Positions 32,001 through 43,110 of a stretch of 43,503 nucleotides of DNA are shown in pieces. This stretch comes from Zygnema cylindricum. Its lineage: Eukaryota; Streptophyta; Zygnematophyceae; Zygnematales; Zygnemataceae. The position numbers were made by a program, and so were the translations under genes. The stretch is from positions 1-43,503 of the forward strand of contig JBBHKE010000956.1 in NCBI GenBank assembly GCA_037447655.1. Reading direction: 5' to 3'. Each line of letters opens with the position of its first letter. The stretch's first letter is position 1. The notes below the pieces were generated by a model. The model was not told where the DNA came from. It made no database searches and worked only from the letters and a program-made list of their open reading frames with translations.

Positions 32001-32953
32001 CCTAAAAAACCCTAAAAATTTGGGTTAACCAAAATGGTAGTATCCCAACAAATGAAGATTGTGTATAAAACCCCAATCGTGATGAGAGAGATGACGTGTG
32101 AGTAGGAGGGTCTTGGTGATATGCCCGTATGTGAAATTGGAAGGAGCCCGAAAGGTTTTATGACACGTTTTGACATGTCGAAGTGGATCGACACTCATAA
32201 CGTAAGGTTTCTCGTAACCCGCACAAAGAGTCTAAGATGTACGAACAGAATAAGATGACTGATAAAGCGTAATATACAAAGTTGTGATACGTTTTTACTC
32301 GATGTTCCGTTCAAATAACAGTAAGTAAATTGCTAGTGTACCATGTGCTATTGTGAGTGGGTTATTTTACGAGTAATGAATTGTAGTGATTTAATCTAAT
32401 TAAATGTTTATAGTACACTCATTTAGTTATTGTTAGTTACATTATTTTTAGCGGTACCATTCAACTCTCTAAATTGATCAACATGTAGAGTAATGAAGAT
32501 GGGAAGGATACTTAACAAAATTACATTGCCGTAGTTGTTAAACTAACATTAATTCGGTCGCTACTTCTTTGGGTCGAAACTTATAGAATAGTGTACCATA
32601 TATTAATTGAAGGACAGGATATGAATCGGTTATGTTTCCTTAACCTAAATGTTTACTATACATATTTATTTCCCATTTACAATAATAAACCCTTAAAGAT
32701 AATATACGATGGGCAGCGCACTAGTATATAAATTCTCAATGTACTTGTATAGTAATCATCACACAATATGAAGGCTTATGTTATTTACACCAACCTTTGT
32801 CGACAGCAGGTGGAACATCAAGTTATAAAGAGTCGGGTAACATCTTAAAAGTCGAAGGATAAACCTTAGGGTAAAAAAAACAATTGAGTAGAATGTTTGT
32901 GTATAATAAAACTTCGTGAAAATTTATAAACAAATTATTACATTGAGTACGTA
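29044..32953. other. AT-rich region, mostly unassigned, with coding-like remnants
   Basis: No intact gene was recognised in 3.9 kb. A plus-strand frame of 132 codons (29044-29442) and minus-strand frames at 30682-30903, 30869-31141, 31202-31432 and 31553-31774 look more like decayed protein than chance. They share a direction, but no family could be named. A GGAGGATCCTCC palindrome lies near 31392-31405. 32.2-32.9 kb shows nothing beyond AT-rich sequence. Confidence 0.45.
30682..32010 (-). pseudogene. Unidentified decayed coding region on the minus strand
   Basis: Read on the minus strand from about 31900 to 30682, several consecutive frames join with few gaps. One starts TPYQCFLCGDWESFSQADT, hits a stop, and continues in the same frame through IPPQRKAPLITLTVRVRRAL to about 31553. 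A later block reads MEVFEALHRFQGIFNFDP and continues to 30869. A frame change then leads into GDVLILESVTNIHEGDL to 30682. A CxxC pair (C-F-L-C) is visible. I do not recognise the family; a transposon, viral or plastid origin was considered, but none could be supported from the sequence. Confidence 0.3.
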
Positions 32954-33462
32954 CACTGTGAATAGCTTACAGTGGATATAACAATATATCCGCGCCCCTA
33001 GATCTAGACTTTCGAACCTAAAATAGAAGTTTTGATACCAACTTTTATTTTACGTTAAAATAGTTTTCGTGTAATTAGTGACAATTACACTAATTTAGAT
33101 AGTTTTTAAATTGCGTAGTGCATGGAATTTGTTAGTACGTTCCTAAAGTGTCCACATTTCATACCAAAGTACAAAAAAAGTATTAAAAAACATTGTTAGC
33201 GCGAGAAAGTAGGAAAGCCCACTCATTTTTGATTCTTAGTAATGAATTTGGGGGGAAATAGCGAGAACTTGCTCTAGCATGTTCAAATGTCGACCATGTG
33301 AACCATGTGAACTGTGGGAATGTGCGTTCTAATTAGTGTTACGTGTGATAATTAGAGTAAAATGTTTTGTTGGCTCCAGGTCATGAAACCCAATGTAGTG
33401 GTAAATACACTAGTTTTTTCTCTACATTATTCAATTAATCATACTATAAGCGATTCACAATG
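32954..33462. mobile_element. TA-MITE, diverged copy (509 bp)
   Basis: Ends CACTGTGAATAGCT and AAGCGATTCACAATG are flanked by TA (32952-32953, 33463-33464). The ends have more mismatches than other copies, so this one is old. The internal TTACAGTGGATATA block also occurs inside the copy at 40389-40947. Confidence 0.6.
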
Positions 33463-34479
33463 TACTTTACTTCTAAAATTGGATTGGAGTTAGGAAGTCC
33501 TGTACTTTTGGTTCTATGGAGTGCGACTTCGTTGCACGTATGCAGTCCTCGGATTTACGTCTTTCGAACTACGAAGTATAGACCGAAATGTGATGCGTGA
33601 CATTATATACTATACACTTCATACAATATTGTCCTTATTGTTCAAATCGCGCGATTTTTTTATTTTTTGCGATTGAAACGTATAACTCGTGACTTTTGAA
33701 AAATCGCAAAAAATCGCGATGTACTTTCTGTCCGGTAAACTGAACGAACAAATAAATTTTCATTTTTTTTGGTTTTTTGGTTGACCGACCGTAACCGACC
33801 GTTTTTTTTTTCCTGGTGAATCAACCTACCGTAACCGCCCGACCCCCAAAATTTGGCAGCCGAATCCGTTCCGGATCCGGCTCGGGCGGTCGGTTAACGG
33901 TCGGTCACGGTTTCGGTTGACCGTTTGCGACCTCTGTTCAGAAGTCTGAACCACACCCCACGGACGACGCAGTTCGAAACATACCTTGAATCTTGCAACT
34001 TTTTGGCCCCCCGGGGTGCCGAAGACGTCCGCGACCGCTCGTTTAGGGTTTATTTTTTCTGTTTTTGTTTTTATTTTATTAAAAAAACAACCCAAAACAC
34101 AAAACCCTATTTCTCGTACCCGATCCCAAGAGGTGCCGAATGTCGGCGCGAGGTGCCGCGAGGTGCCGAAGGTCCCACACTTGTATGGGGGCTTGTTCGA
34201 TACCCTGTACGTTCTGACGTAAATTCCTGCGCCAAGTAAAATCGCTCCTGCACATTTTGTTCCCCTTATACCGTTGGTTCCAAATTGGATTAATGTGTGA
34301 TGACGCGTTTATCTGTTTTCATGTGGAAGTTAAACTGCTCGCTCTTCCAGTTTCACGGACACCAGGAATGCAGGATGCTCTCCAACATTGCTTCGTTTGT
34401 CCCCTAAATAATAAACAGTGTCCTCCTTGCGAGAAGAAATCGCGTCGTGCACATCGACAACTGGGACGAGTTCGCAGCG
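33463..34479. other. Upstream region of NDUFA6 with a partial hAT-like copy
   Basis: Sequence at 33636-33745 repeats the left end of the hAT-like element at 14745, without a matching right end. A possible small element (33779-33922) has GGTTGACCGACCG at the left and a CGGTCACGGTTTCGGTTGACC-like right end; its duplication is unclear. A GGTGCCG motif is repeated at 34131-34172. From 34240 the sequence should hold the NDUFA6 leader; no TATA box is clear. Confidence 0.45.
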
Positions 34480-36617
34480 ATGGCTGCCTTGCGGCAGATT
34501 GTAACTGGAATTAGCTCTGCAACTTATGAAGAGGCACGATTGAAATCGATTGATTTCTTTAGGGAGGTTTGCAGGGCTCTTCCTAGCATTATTCATCGCT
34601 TCAACTTGTATGAAGTTATTACTCTCAACGAATTACGCTCGAGAGTCAATCAGGAGTTTCGCAAACATGAAGGAATAAAAAACCCCAAGGTGAGCAGTAT
34701 TGTATAATAGAGCACAACACATGGATTTTGTAGGAAAGGAAGTGGTCGGATATGGAGTTTTGTGTGTGCGCGGGTTTCTGTTTGCATGGAGAAGTAATGT
34801 TTACATCTCTTGCTATGTGCGTTGAGCTTTTTCAATCTTGATTGAAGACATGTTACTGGAGACATGCGATAAGAGCCATTTAGTACTTTTGCGTTATTCT
34901 GCCTCATCTTTTGTCGATTTCATTTGCAGATATGTTTCTGAAAATGCTCTTGATTGCCAGTCAGTTGATGATAGCTTGCACCGGAATTGAATGCTGATAA
35001 GCTAGTAAAGTTTGTTCTGCAGTAGCTAGATTATCTGTTTTGTGAACACTTTGCCATTTTGCACGTAATGTGTTTAGTGAGTACATTGTATTCCCGGAGA
35101 AAATTGAACTTGTATTTTTCTACATCCTTCCATTTGCCTGCATGTCTCTGAACTTGTGTCTTATGGTCGAACATTGTCTAAACCTCTTTCGTCACAAAAC
35201 ATGTTATAGGATAACAGCAGAGCAAAGTCTGGGCTTTTGGCAGAGCAGAGCAAAGCTTGTGGACAGTTACTACGTTTTGTAGATAGAAGGTGTCGAGGTT
35301 TGTTTTTCTGCGGTCCAGTTCATGTGCATGTCACGGTTTTGTTTCCATTATCAGAAAGCGTCTTTGTAGCTCAACCCACTGCAAAGGCGAGCTTCCAAAC
35401 TCCACACCCCACATTTATTTTATTTCGGTTAACAGTTTCCTCACCTCAGGTTTGATTCTGTGATTAATGTGTATTTGTGTGCTTATTAGTGCCTATTTGT
35501 GTTATTTGGCCAGTGAAGCTGTAATCTTCCGTTCTTAGGTTACCATATTTGACTTTTACAGTTTTGAATGGGGCTTTATCATGATAGGTAGAATAAAGCA
35601 CGAATCTTTACACACCTTTCCAGTGTCATGTAAGTAATTTTCTGCCCTAATTTAAGACTTGTAATGGAAGTCATGTTCTGCCCTAATTTAGTTATTTACC
35701 GAATGAAGATTTTGTCTCCTTTTGGAAATATGTTATATTTGTCTGAGACCTCTGGTTTTTCAGTAGTGTTGTGTATTGGTAGATGTCATATTGTGATATT
35801 TCTGATAATCAATGTTATCGATTATCGAACGGCAAGGGGAGCCGATATATCGCGTGGATATACTATATAGAATAATATTGTATAATGTATAGCATGCGCT
35901 GTCGCTGGTTTGGGTATCACAATCCGACATGTACTTTGTAGCACGAATGTACAGTACCCAAGTCCGGATTCTGGACTGTGTGGCAAAAAAGTACAGTCAT
36001 TCCACGCCGATTTCGTGGAGTCAACCTTGACCGTCCAATCGATCTTTTTTGGGTTAAATATTTGGAATAATTTTCAATTTTTTGTGCGCTCTCGCAAAGT
36101 TTGAAAGGGTACCTCTATCCTAAACGTTTGTTTATTGTTGTCCCTTGATCAAAATCGAATGTTGAATGATTTATCTTTACCAAACTGTGTGTTTTACGTA
36201 CGTCTTTAAGTTTGCATAAACGGAAAAAAGGTTTGAGTATACTGCTATCTAATCCTGTGTGGTCACTTGCAGTTAACGCTTTTGACAGCCAAGCAACTGT
36301 GCATGACTGTTATTCCAGGGCTTCCATTTTTGTCTCTTTCTTGAATGACCCATTACTTGGTCTTTCCACCACTTGTATGCTTATTTGTCAATGCTCTTGG
36401 GTTGCAGGTCATTGATATGCTTGTGTACAAAGGACAGGAAGAGTTTGAGAATTACATGACTCACTCCAAGCAGCGGCATCACATTCTGTCGCAGTGGATC
36501 CTGGGACCTGTAAAGCTTACTGAAAAGCCAGGATTTGTTGCCCATAGGGCTGGCATTGTTACTGACAGTGGGGAGTCGGAATTCCTTAAAAAGTTTTATG
36601 AGAGCAATGATAATTAA
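34480..36617 (+). CDS. NDUFA6: NADH dehydrogenase 1 alpha subcomplex subunit 6 (B14), LYR-family
   Basis: Two exons, 34480-34689 and 36408-36617, joined in phase 0 by a 1718-base GT-AG intron, give 139 residues. The LYR-type helix core reads YEEARLKSIDFFREVCRALPSI. It is followed by RFNLYEVITLNELRSRV, which fits plant NDUFA6. Exon 2 supplies VIDMLVYKGQEEFENYM, then KQRHHILSQWI, and ends EFLKKFYESND. The subunit sits on the matrix arm of mitochondrial complex I and, as an LYR protein, is known to bind the acyl carrier protein. Length matches the family. An in-frame ATG at 34447 would add 11 residues; 34480 was preferred for its context and family length. The intron contains a TATCGATTATCG-rich stretch at about 35810-35860, like the hAT element at 16803. 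Confidence 0.92.
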
Positions 36618-38207
36618 TACTGAGTTGCGCAATCGGAGATTCAGTTATGCAAGGACGTGTATTTCTGTTAGGAACCTAGGAGGCTGTTGATTGTACATGA
36701 GAAAAAAGAGATTGACATTCTGACATCTACATTGTCACAACTGAAAATTTATTTGTAGACACTGAAGCACAGGAGACCTGCACAAAGTTACTAAAGAGAC
36801 TGTTGTCAATTGAATATAGTGTGCGCTTCTGCTCTTTCTCTGAAGGTAGGACATGCGATGCCGTACAAGTCACTACGACAGTGTGAGCTAAGCTAACTCG
36901 GACCTTCAAGCAGAGTGCATTTGCACTGCAGTTGGGCACTTTGGAAATCCAGATATATATGCTTTTTTTTAATGTTGCCGGTACTTCATTGTAGCTATTA
37001 GTTGAATGGAAAAACAAGTAGCATGCAGACTTTCAGCTGAACTTGTGGTTGCTTGTATTCTCCAAGGCTAATTTTAGTCTGACTTACGCTTGGACACGTA
37101 CGTGTTCTTTGCACCAAAAGTGTTTCATTTGGTTTTTTAATGTGCTTTGTGTATTAGAAATTTAGTTAGTGGCACTGAGTTGACACGCTGGTTATCCTTG
37201 ATTATGGCTCTGCTATTTGTACCCGACCTTTGGTAAGAAAAGGAAAGGATGGAAGAGTTCGAGGCTTGCTCTTTTGGTAATTTGATGATTGGTGCACAAC
37301 TACTGCTATACATTAGAAAAAAAATTGGCTGTATTTCCTATTAGAATGGGGATAGTCAATAGTCAAGGTGTAATTTTTTTGATCCTGCGCTCCAAAGTGT
37401 GACGCCTGCATTAAAGAATAAACCATTCATTAAGAGAAACACTACAGTTCTATGCTCATTTGCTGTTCATTCTCGTTGAAACATGACAACATGTGCTTGT
37501 AATTTTGAGAGAACCTGGATGTTTTGCGAACTACGAACCGACCTGGCCAAACATGTATGTCAGTATCTGCCAGTTTGCAAATTTAGTTATGCTTTGATGT
37601 GGTGTGCCACCGACATTTTAGTGAAACGACATTTAGCCTATGATAACAGACATTATTTTGACCAGATAATAATGTTCTGGCGATGGACAGCGGCTTGTCT
37701 CAAAATATTGTAACAGGATGACTATGAGGGTTGGGGAAGGTAAGTTTGTCACAGGCTCTCTCTCTCTCTCTTTATTTCCGGTATAGCCTATCAGTAACCT
37801 GTCCAACTTGCTTGGGAGGCATGATGTTCTCAATTACTCATCAGGAAGTGGCGTGAAACTCATGCTGTCAATAAGCCTACTAAACTTTGTTAATGGGCAA
37901 TTGCTGCAAAATAGATCAGCACGAAACCTTAAGGTGGAAGTGAAACGACTTCTCAGTGCCATGATAACAAACAAACACAACCTGGCGTGCAGGATTTCTG
38001 AAGTAAAGAAGCAGTGCAGCCCCTTCAAACAACTGTGAGTTATCCATGACTAAACGAACATCGCTTTCTGACAACGATGCGCCAAAATTGAGATGAGCAA
38101 TATGGACTGCTTTGGAATCACCGTATCATATGAGCAATTAACCCACCAGTGGACCTGTATACATATATACAATTGGAGAGCGCCCTTTGAAGATTGTCCT
38201 TTAAAAG
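36618..38207. other. Intergenic region between NDUFA6 and the UROS-family gene
   Basis: The two genes converge here, so this holds both 3' UTRs. A CT dinucleotide run lies at about 37757-37771. Plus-strand frames (37483-37713, 37808-38038) are 76 codons long and unrecognised. No element boundaries were seen. Confidence 0.5.
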
Positions 38208-39515
38208 TCATTTAATACCCTTTGAGCGACAATTGAAGTATTCACCAAGACCTTCAACAACTCCCTTGAAACTCTCAAAATTCTCTCCTACAACGTCTAC
38301 AGTTAAACCTAGCTTTTCGGCCCCCTGTGCTGTAACTGGGCCATGAGCTGCCGTAACACAGCCTCCTTGATTTTGACCTAGAAAGTCAAAAGGATCCGCA
38401 CCCATATGCCTTAGACTCTTGAGAATGCCTTCGACTTCTGCAGTACTCGTGAAGATGATTGCATCTACTGTTGTTTTGTGGTTTGCAAACATTTCATCTT
38501 TTGAAACTGTTTCATTTGAATATTTTTTCGCAAAAGAACGGCAGCCAGCGTCTATCTCTCCTTCAATTACTGATTTAGTAATAAGGGGGAGAGCGCACAT
38601 AGGTCCACACCATTGAGTACTGTATGCGTTCATTCGAATAGCTTCCCATCCTTTTTCCTCCAGTTTTTGCAGAAACTGAGGAACCACAAAAGGCTCCTCA
38701 ACTCCTTCAACACAAGGCACTGGACAAAGGACTTTCCGACCTTTGCCATCACCGAGAGCCTCCACTAGGTCCAGAGGAGTGGCAATTTTTGGCATCAGTA
38801 AACTGGTATTAATTTCAGAAAACCAAGGAATCAATTCCTGTAAAGCTTCACCATCTCTTCCAAGGGCACAAAGGATAAAAGGCTGAGATTCTGGAGGGGA
38901 AAATGTGAGTACCTTGCCAATTCTTTCGAGTGCAAGAGCCATAGCCGTGATTCCATTTCTTGAAGTGAACGCAATGCCAGTATATCCCTCTAGTCCCTCT
39001 CCTTTCTCCCCTATTTGACGCATAAGATCACATATACAATCCTCTGTGATTCTTGTGGAAACAGACGGAATCCGTAAAGTATCTGCTCCTTCAGCTTTGA
39101 GAGAGGCGATGAGTCTACTTGCATAAGGTTCTGGAGTTGTCAAAGCCACCCTTTTTCCTTTCAAAAGACTGCCTTCTTGACCACTACTAGCATGTCTGCA
39201 AAAGGATTTTCCAACACAGATATTATAATTGGAGAATTCTGCTTCAAGAATTTGCCAACCTTTCGACAAATTTTGACTGTGCAAGAACGTTCCAGGATAA
39301 AATAGATGACCAGTATGAGGAACAAGACGGCAACGAAAAGAATGTGAAAGAGATAAGTTTTGCATATATTTTTGGCCCTTGAAAACCTTGTTTTTTCTGT
39401 GAATGCTGTGGCTAGGAAAGAATGATTGAGAAATAACGGCTGAAGAACAAGACATGGCAGCCGGTGTTGAGGGAGAGGGAGAGGGAGAAGAGAATAAAAC
39501 TGGCGATTGCCTCAC
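38208..39515 (-). CDS. UROS: Uroporphyrinogen-III synthase-family protein, single exon
   Basis: An uninterrupted frame encodes 435 residues. Residues 1 to about 115 are Ser/Pro-rich and basic, a leader of plastid type with poor conservation. The HEM4-type fold follows: LKGKRVALTTPEPYASRLI near 118, then IAFTSRNGITAMALALERIG, then a second half with DAIIFTSTAEVEGILKSL near 350. The family's closing segment VTAAHGPVTAQGAEKLGL is followed by VDVVGENFESFKGVVEGL. The enzyme closes hydroxymethylbilane to uroporphyrinogen III, the branch to heme and chlorophyll, in the plastid. An alternative start is Met21 (39455). Absence of introns is odd, as plant UROS genes usually have several; this may be a retrocopy or a divergent HemD-like paralogue. 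No frame damage is seen. Confidence 0.85.
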   Translation of the reverse strand: MRQSPVLFSSPSPSPSTPAAMSCSSAVISQSFFPSHSIHRKNKVFKGQKYMQNLSLSHSFRCRLVPHTGHLFYPGTFLHSQNLSKGWQILEAEFSNYNICVGKSFCRHASSGQEGSLLKGKRVALTTPEPYASRLIASLKAEGADTLRIPSVSTRITEDCICDLMRQIGEKGEGLEGYTGIAFTSRNGITAMALALERIGKVLTFSPPESQPFILCALGRDGEALQELIPWFSEINTSLLMPKIATPLDLVEALGDGKGRKVLCPVPCVEGVEEPFVVPQFLQKLEEKGWEAIRMNAYSTQWCGPMCALPLITKSVIEGEIDAGCRSFAKKYSNETVSKDEMFANHKTTVDAIIFTSTAEVEGILKSLRHMGADPFDFLGQNQGGCVTAAHGPVTAQGAEKLGLTVDVVGENFESFKGVVEGLGEYFNCRSKGIK

Positions 39516-40388
39516 TCTCTACCTCTCACTCTCTATCTCTCACGTGGAGTTTTCGAGTTCCCTGTTGATTGTATTATAAGGAAAAAGACAAAGATTGCCG
39601 TACTATTGACACTTTTTTACAAAACAACAAAGCGAGCCGTTTCCGTAGGGAGGGGACCGCAGACCTTGCAGCCTTATCCCCCTTTCAACTGCTGCCCATG
39701 TTCGTCTCACTGACAAACTTCAGATAAATTACCGGCATAGTTTTAGAGATAGAGTTTTAGAACCGCGGCTTGCTACAGCGTCGTATTACTGCTGTTGTGA
39801 GTCACCTGTTGATCCAGATCCATGGCTGGTCTGGAGGCTTTGACGTTGTAACATGAGATAACCCTACACCGTCGAGACACATCCGATTCTGCGTCGGAAC
39901 GCCTTTGGTCACTGCGCGTTGTCAGCCAACTCGCTATTGCTGCAGCGTGAAGAAACATATACAGGGGAGTTTATCTTCGAGTTTATAAACTCTACTTTAG
40001 GTAGGAGCCGCGTGGAAGATTTCCAACCGCTTTTACCGGATTAGCTTTAAGTACAAAACAATAAGGATTTAGAGACGCTTTATGGATGGTGAGTAATCAT
40101 CTACATTACCCATCGTTTATTAGATTTAAGGATTTATTATTATTAATGCGGAACTAACAGTAATTTAGTGCCAAGAGGCGTGGCAGAGTTTCGTCCACTG
40201 ACTTAAATAGTGCTGCTAACACTATTTTATGATTTTAGGCCATAAAAAGCCGCGCCCTAATTAATGCTACTAAATAGCTTATTCTGAATGCTATTTGTGA
40301 ATCAAACGTGACATCCTCTGCAATCGTCAATCAGTCAATTTCTTTGCTCGCGAAGCTTCAGTTCAACTCTGTCTCCACTACAAGTATA
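39516..40388. other. Upstream region of the UROS-family gene
   Basis: The presumed promoter of the minus-strand gene lies here, with a CTCTCT-rich leader at 39513-39545. No TATA box was confidently chosen. At about 40150-40300 a block (AATTTAGTGCCAAGAGGCGTGGCAGA-like) matches the interior of TA-MITE copy A at 12945-12985, so a decayed TA-MITE lies here without clear ends. No gene was seen. Confidence 0.5.
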
Positions 40389-40947
40389 CAGTGAATCGCT
40401 ATTAGAGTAGAGGAATAAATAGCGTAAAAAAAAATAGTGTTATTAACGCTAAATGGGAAAATAAAATCAGAGTTATGTACGCTAATTCTGTCACCCCAAA
40501 TTTTGACTCTATCACTATAAATAGAGTACATTATTCTAAATTATTCTTTATGTTATTTAAGGTACTTTTTGAATGAGCTTAATAACTCTAATACAGTGCC
40601 GTTTCAAACAGAGTGGCGTACGGTCGGTGTCTGACAGTGCAAAACTGTACTTTATTAAGTAAAAAAGTACAAATAATGATTTAGTACAGGCCGTTTTCAT
40701 GTAACTGCGTTTTAACAAACCGCGTAAGACGTAAAACTGTACTTTTTGTCGGATTACGTACTTGTACTTAATTTACAGTGGATATATTCAGCGCCCAAAT
40801 TTACGCCCAAATTAGAGTTATTGATAAATTAAAGTAAATTTCCTTTTTGAAAAATTTCTATCACACAAATTAGGGTTCGTAACTCTAATTATTTTTTTTA
40901 CTTTTTTTACTCTAATTTTTTCTCTACTCTAATTACGATTCGCGGTG
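40389..40947. mobile_element. TA-MITE copy E (559 bp)
   Basis: Ends CAGTGAATCGCTATTAGAG and CTCTAATTACGATTCGCGGTG are inverted with a few changes, and TA flanks both (40387-40388, 40948-40949). The interior has further TACTTTTT/AAAAGTAC sub-repeats and a TTACAGTGGATATA block shared with the copy at 32954. Confidence 0.75.
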
Positions 40948-41275
40948 TAATTAATCACTAACTCTAATTCGGGTTTTTTCGAATAATAAATGCCCGCCGT
41001 ATTGATGTCTACATCAGTATATGTATCCGTACAAAATCTGACAATTCGTACGCCAAAATCCAAATATTCAAGTTTGCGTCTCTTTTTCCCAGTGCACATT
41101 CACATGAGTGCGCAATTACATTAAATGACTTTTTGTACAATTTTACTTCAAAATGTACATTTTGGTACGAAAAAAATCTTTCCGTATACCACACTATAAA
41201 CATCGCAGTGTACTTCCGTTATTAACGCTAATTAAAAAAAGTACCCTAAAAGGCGTAAAGGAAAAAACAGATTTA

Positions 41276-42002
41276 GGGTGAAGTTCCATTAGGACATCCT
41301 GTAATTGTACGGCCAGCATTACAGAATGCTACAATTTGAACGAAGATCCATTGCGCAGAGTCTGTAATCCACGTGTTCATAATTAAGTGGTACCACATGA
41401 TCTAAGTTTGGATATTAAAAATCGTCAATGATTTTCACACCGACCAAAAATCTTCATTTGCGTACCATGTACGTGCGTACCAGGTCATCGTTTAACACAA
41501 CTTCTGTACTCTTTGTAGACGCCTGGTCAGATACCACCTTATTTTCCTTAGGGTTCCTGGTTTTTCGCGAGACGAATGATCGTTACCAGAAATAGTGTGA
41601 CGAATGGACGCTAACAGAATAACGTGACGAAAGTGCGTTACGACATTTCGTTTGTATTTTTGTTAGATTTTTTAATGCGTATATCGTATGCGAAATTTTT
41701 TGATTTCAGTTGGTTCCCATATTGACACGTATGCTCATTATCCAACGTGTCGCGGGCCAATTTTTTCTATAATTGGTGATGTACCTCGCGAGGTACATCA
41801 CCAATTACAGAAACTTTCGAAGTGAATGCTTCGTGAAAAAATATCCAACGGTCATTGTTAACTCCCAGACTTTTGGAGAATATTGTAAAGATTCTCTGTA
41901 ATGTTGTTTTCTGGATAAAAACAAAATAAGAGGTACGGCGTAGTACGGAGAGGTCCGAATTTCTGTAAACAACCTCACTTTTCGTCTAATGGAACTTCAC
42001 CC
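41276..42002. mobile_element. PIF/Harbinger-like MITE (727 bp) with a central palindrome
   Basis: Ends GGGTGAAGTTCCATTAGGAC and the right end TCTAATGGAACTTCACCC are flanked by TTA (41273-41275, 42003-42005). It is the same family as 27217-27947, with an altered second triplet in the end (GGGTGA versus GGGCCA). A 38-bp perfect palindrome sits inside at 41770-41807. No transposase is encoded. Confidence 0.85.
41770..41807. repeat. Perfect 38-bp palindrome centred on CTCGCGAG
   Basis: Each arm runs 19 bases without mismatch and no loop, centred between 41788 and 41789. The core ACCTCGCGAGGT recurs in the next element at 42852-42877. The homologous site in the 27217 element is a diverged hairpin with a loop. 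Confidence 0.9.
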
Positions 42003-42299
42003 TTATTTGGAAAACTTAATGATTGTATTTCGGGGAAAAAAAAAGGGGGCACCGAATTAGCGTTATTTACTCTAATAGCAATTGGCAGTGTACTGTACAC
42101 CGTGAATCGCTATTAGTGTTAATGTTTTTTTCGTCTCTTAAAACATTTTTTATCCGTACACACCTGTTGGATTTTGGATCTGACGGTTGCGATTGAAAGG
42201 TAACATTCTCAGCTTCCGATTTGCGGTTTCAAATTGAAAATCCGACAACTGTGTACGGATAAAAAATGTTTTAAGCGGCGAAAAAATTATTAACACTAA

Positions 42300-43110
42300 G
42301 GGTACTTTCGCATGTAACCAAAACTTAGTCTTGTTACTTTGTTTTTTAGCGAAGATTCCCCGTACATCTTTCAGAGCATTCGGATGTAAACGCAAATAAC
42401 TTGTTACTTAAAAAAGTGACTTACGTAGACGTGTGCGAAACAATGTGACACATGAAATGGTACACAAAATGAGGCGAAACTTCCACTCGGCTTCAATTTG
42501 AGGCGTCTCTCCGCACGTTGTACAATTTTTGTGACTTCGTAATGTCCGTACGCCACATTGTCGACGTGTCGACACCCTAAAATACCTTTCATTGTCGCAC
42601 AGAAATGCGGTTTCGTTTTTCGTTTTCCCACTTGCCGACAGGTGCCCAATGTTTTCCTACGCCGTATGTGTGAAGACACGTGTGTTTGAGAGAGACGGCC
42701 CCTGTACGGAAATCAGCGCACAGAAAACAGTACGCACAGGTTGGAAACGTGCAGTGTTTTTTTTTTTTGGTACTCCGCGCACAAATATTGTAAAATACTT
42801 CAGACACGTGCGACAGCGTCTGCATATTCGCTCACCTTATTGGACTTTATTTCAAATCACCTCGCGAGGTGATTTGATGTAAAGTTTGAACATGTGCTGA
42901 AAGGACGCGAAAGTGGGTCGAAATGCGCTAGACGACAAATTGAATCGCGCTAGACGACAAAATACTGTACGTGTAAAGTTTTAAGGTAACGCAACTTGTA
43001 CGGTGATAATTTCTATTTTTTGGTACGGCTGCGGATTTTCTCTTGTTTTTCTAAGTTATGGAGGAAAACGAAAAAAAAAATTTGTAACTTTAGCACATGC
43101 GAAAGTACCC
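42300..43110. mobile_element. PIF/Harbinger-like non-autonomous element (811 bp)
   Basis: Ends GGGTACTTTCGCATGT and ACATGCGAAAGTACCC are a perfect 16-bp inverted pair, flanked by TAA at 42297-42299 and 43111-43113. It is related along its length to the element at 25229-26021. A 26-bp perfect palindrome lies at 42852-42877. Short open frames (about 80-96 codons) on both strands have no recognisable transposase motifs. Confidence 0.85.
42852..42877. repeat. Perfect 26-bp palindrome centred on CTCGCGAG
   Basis: Arms of 13 bases pair without loop or mismatch. The central ACCTCGCGAGGT is identical to the centre of the palindrome at 41770-41807 in a different element family. Confidence 0.9.

Larger units (their letters stand above)
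40950..42090. mobile_element. TA-MITE copy (26123 sub-family), split by a PIF-like MITE
   Basis: The right end CTCTAATAGCAATTGGCAGTG is followed by TA (42091-42092). The interior (ATGTATCCGTACAAAAT at 41021, ACCACACTAT near 41190) matches the TA-MITE at 26123-26655. The left terminal repeat is not found; the sequence starts directly at the end of copy E, so the left end was probably lost or is shared. It is interrupted at 41276-42002. Confidence 0.65.

Noticed and set aside
37757-37771. CT dinucleotide run
   Set aside because: It is an ordinary microsatellite with no sign of function.
37483-38038. Two 76-codon plus-strand frames between NDUFA6 and the UROS-family gene
   Set aside because: They match no family, have no splice context and lie where 3' UTRs of the convergent genes are expected.
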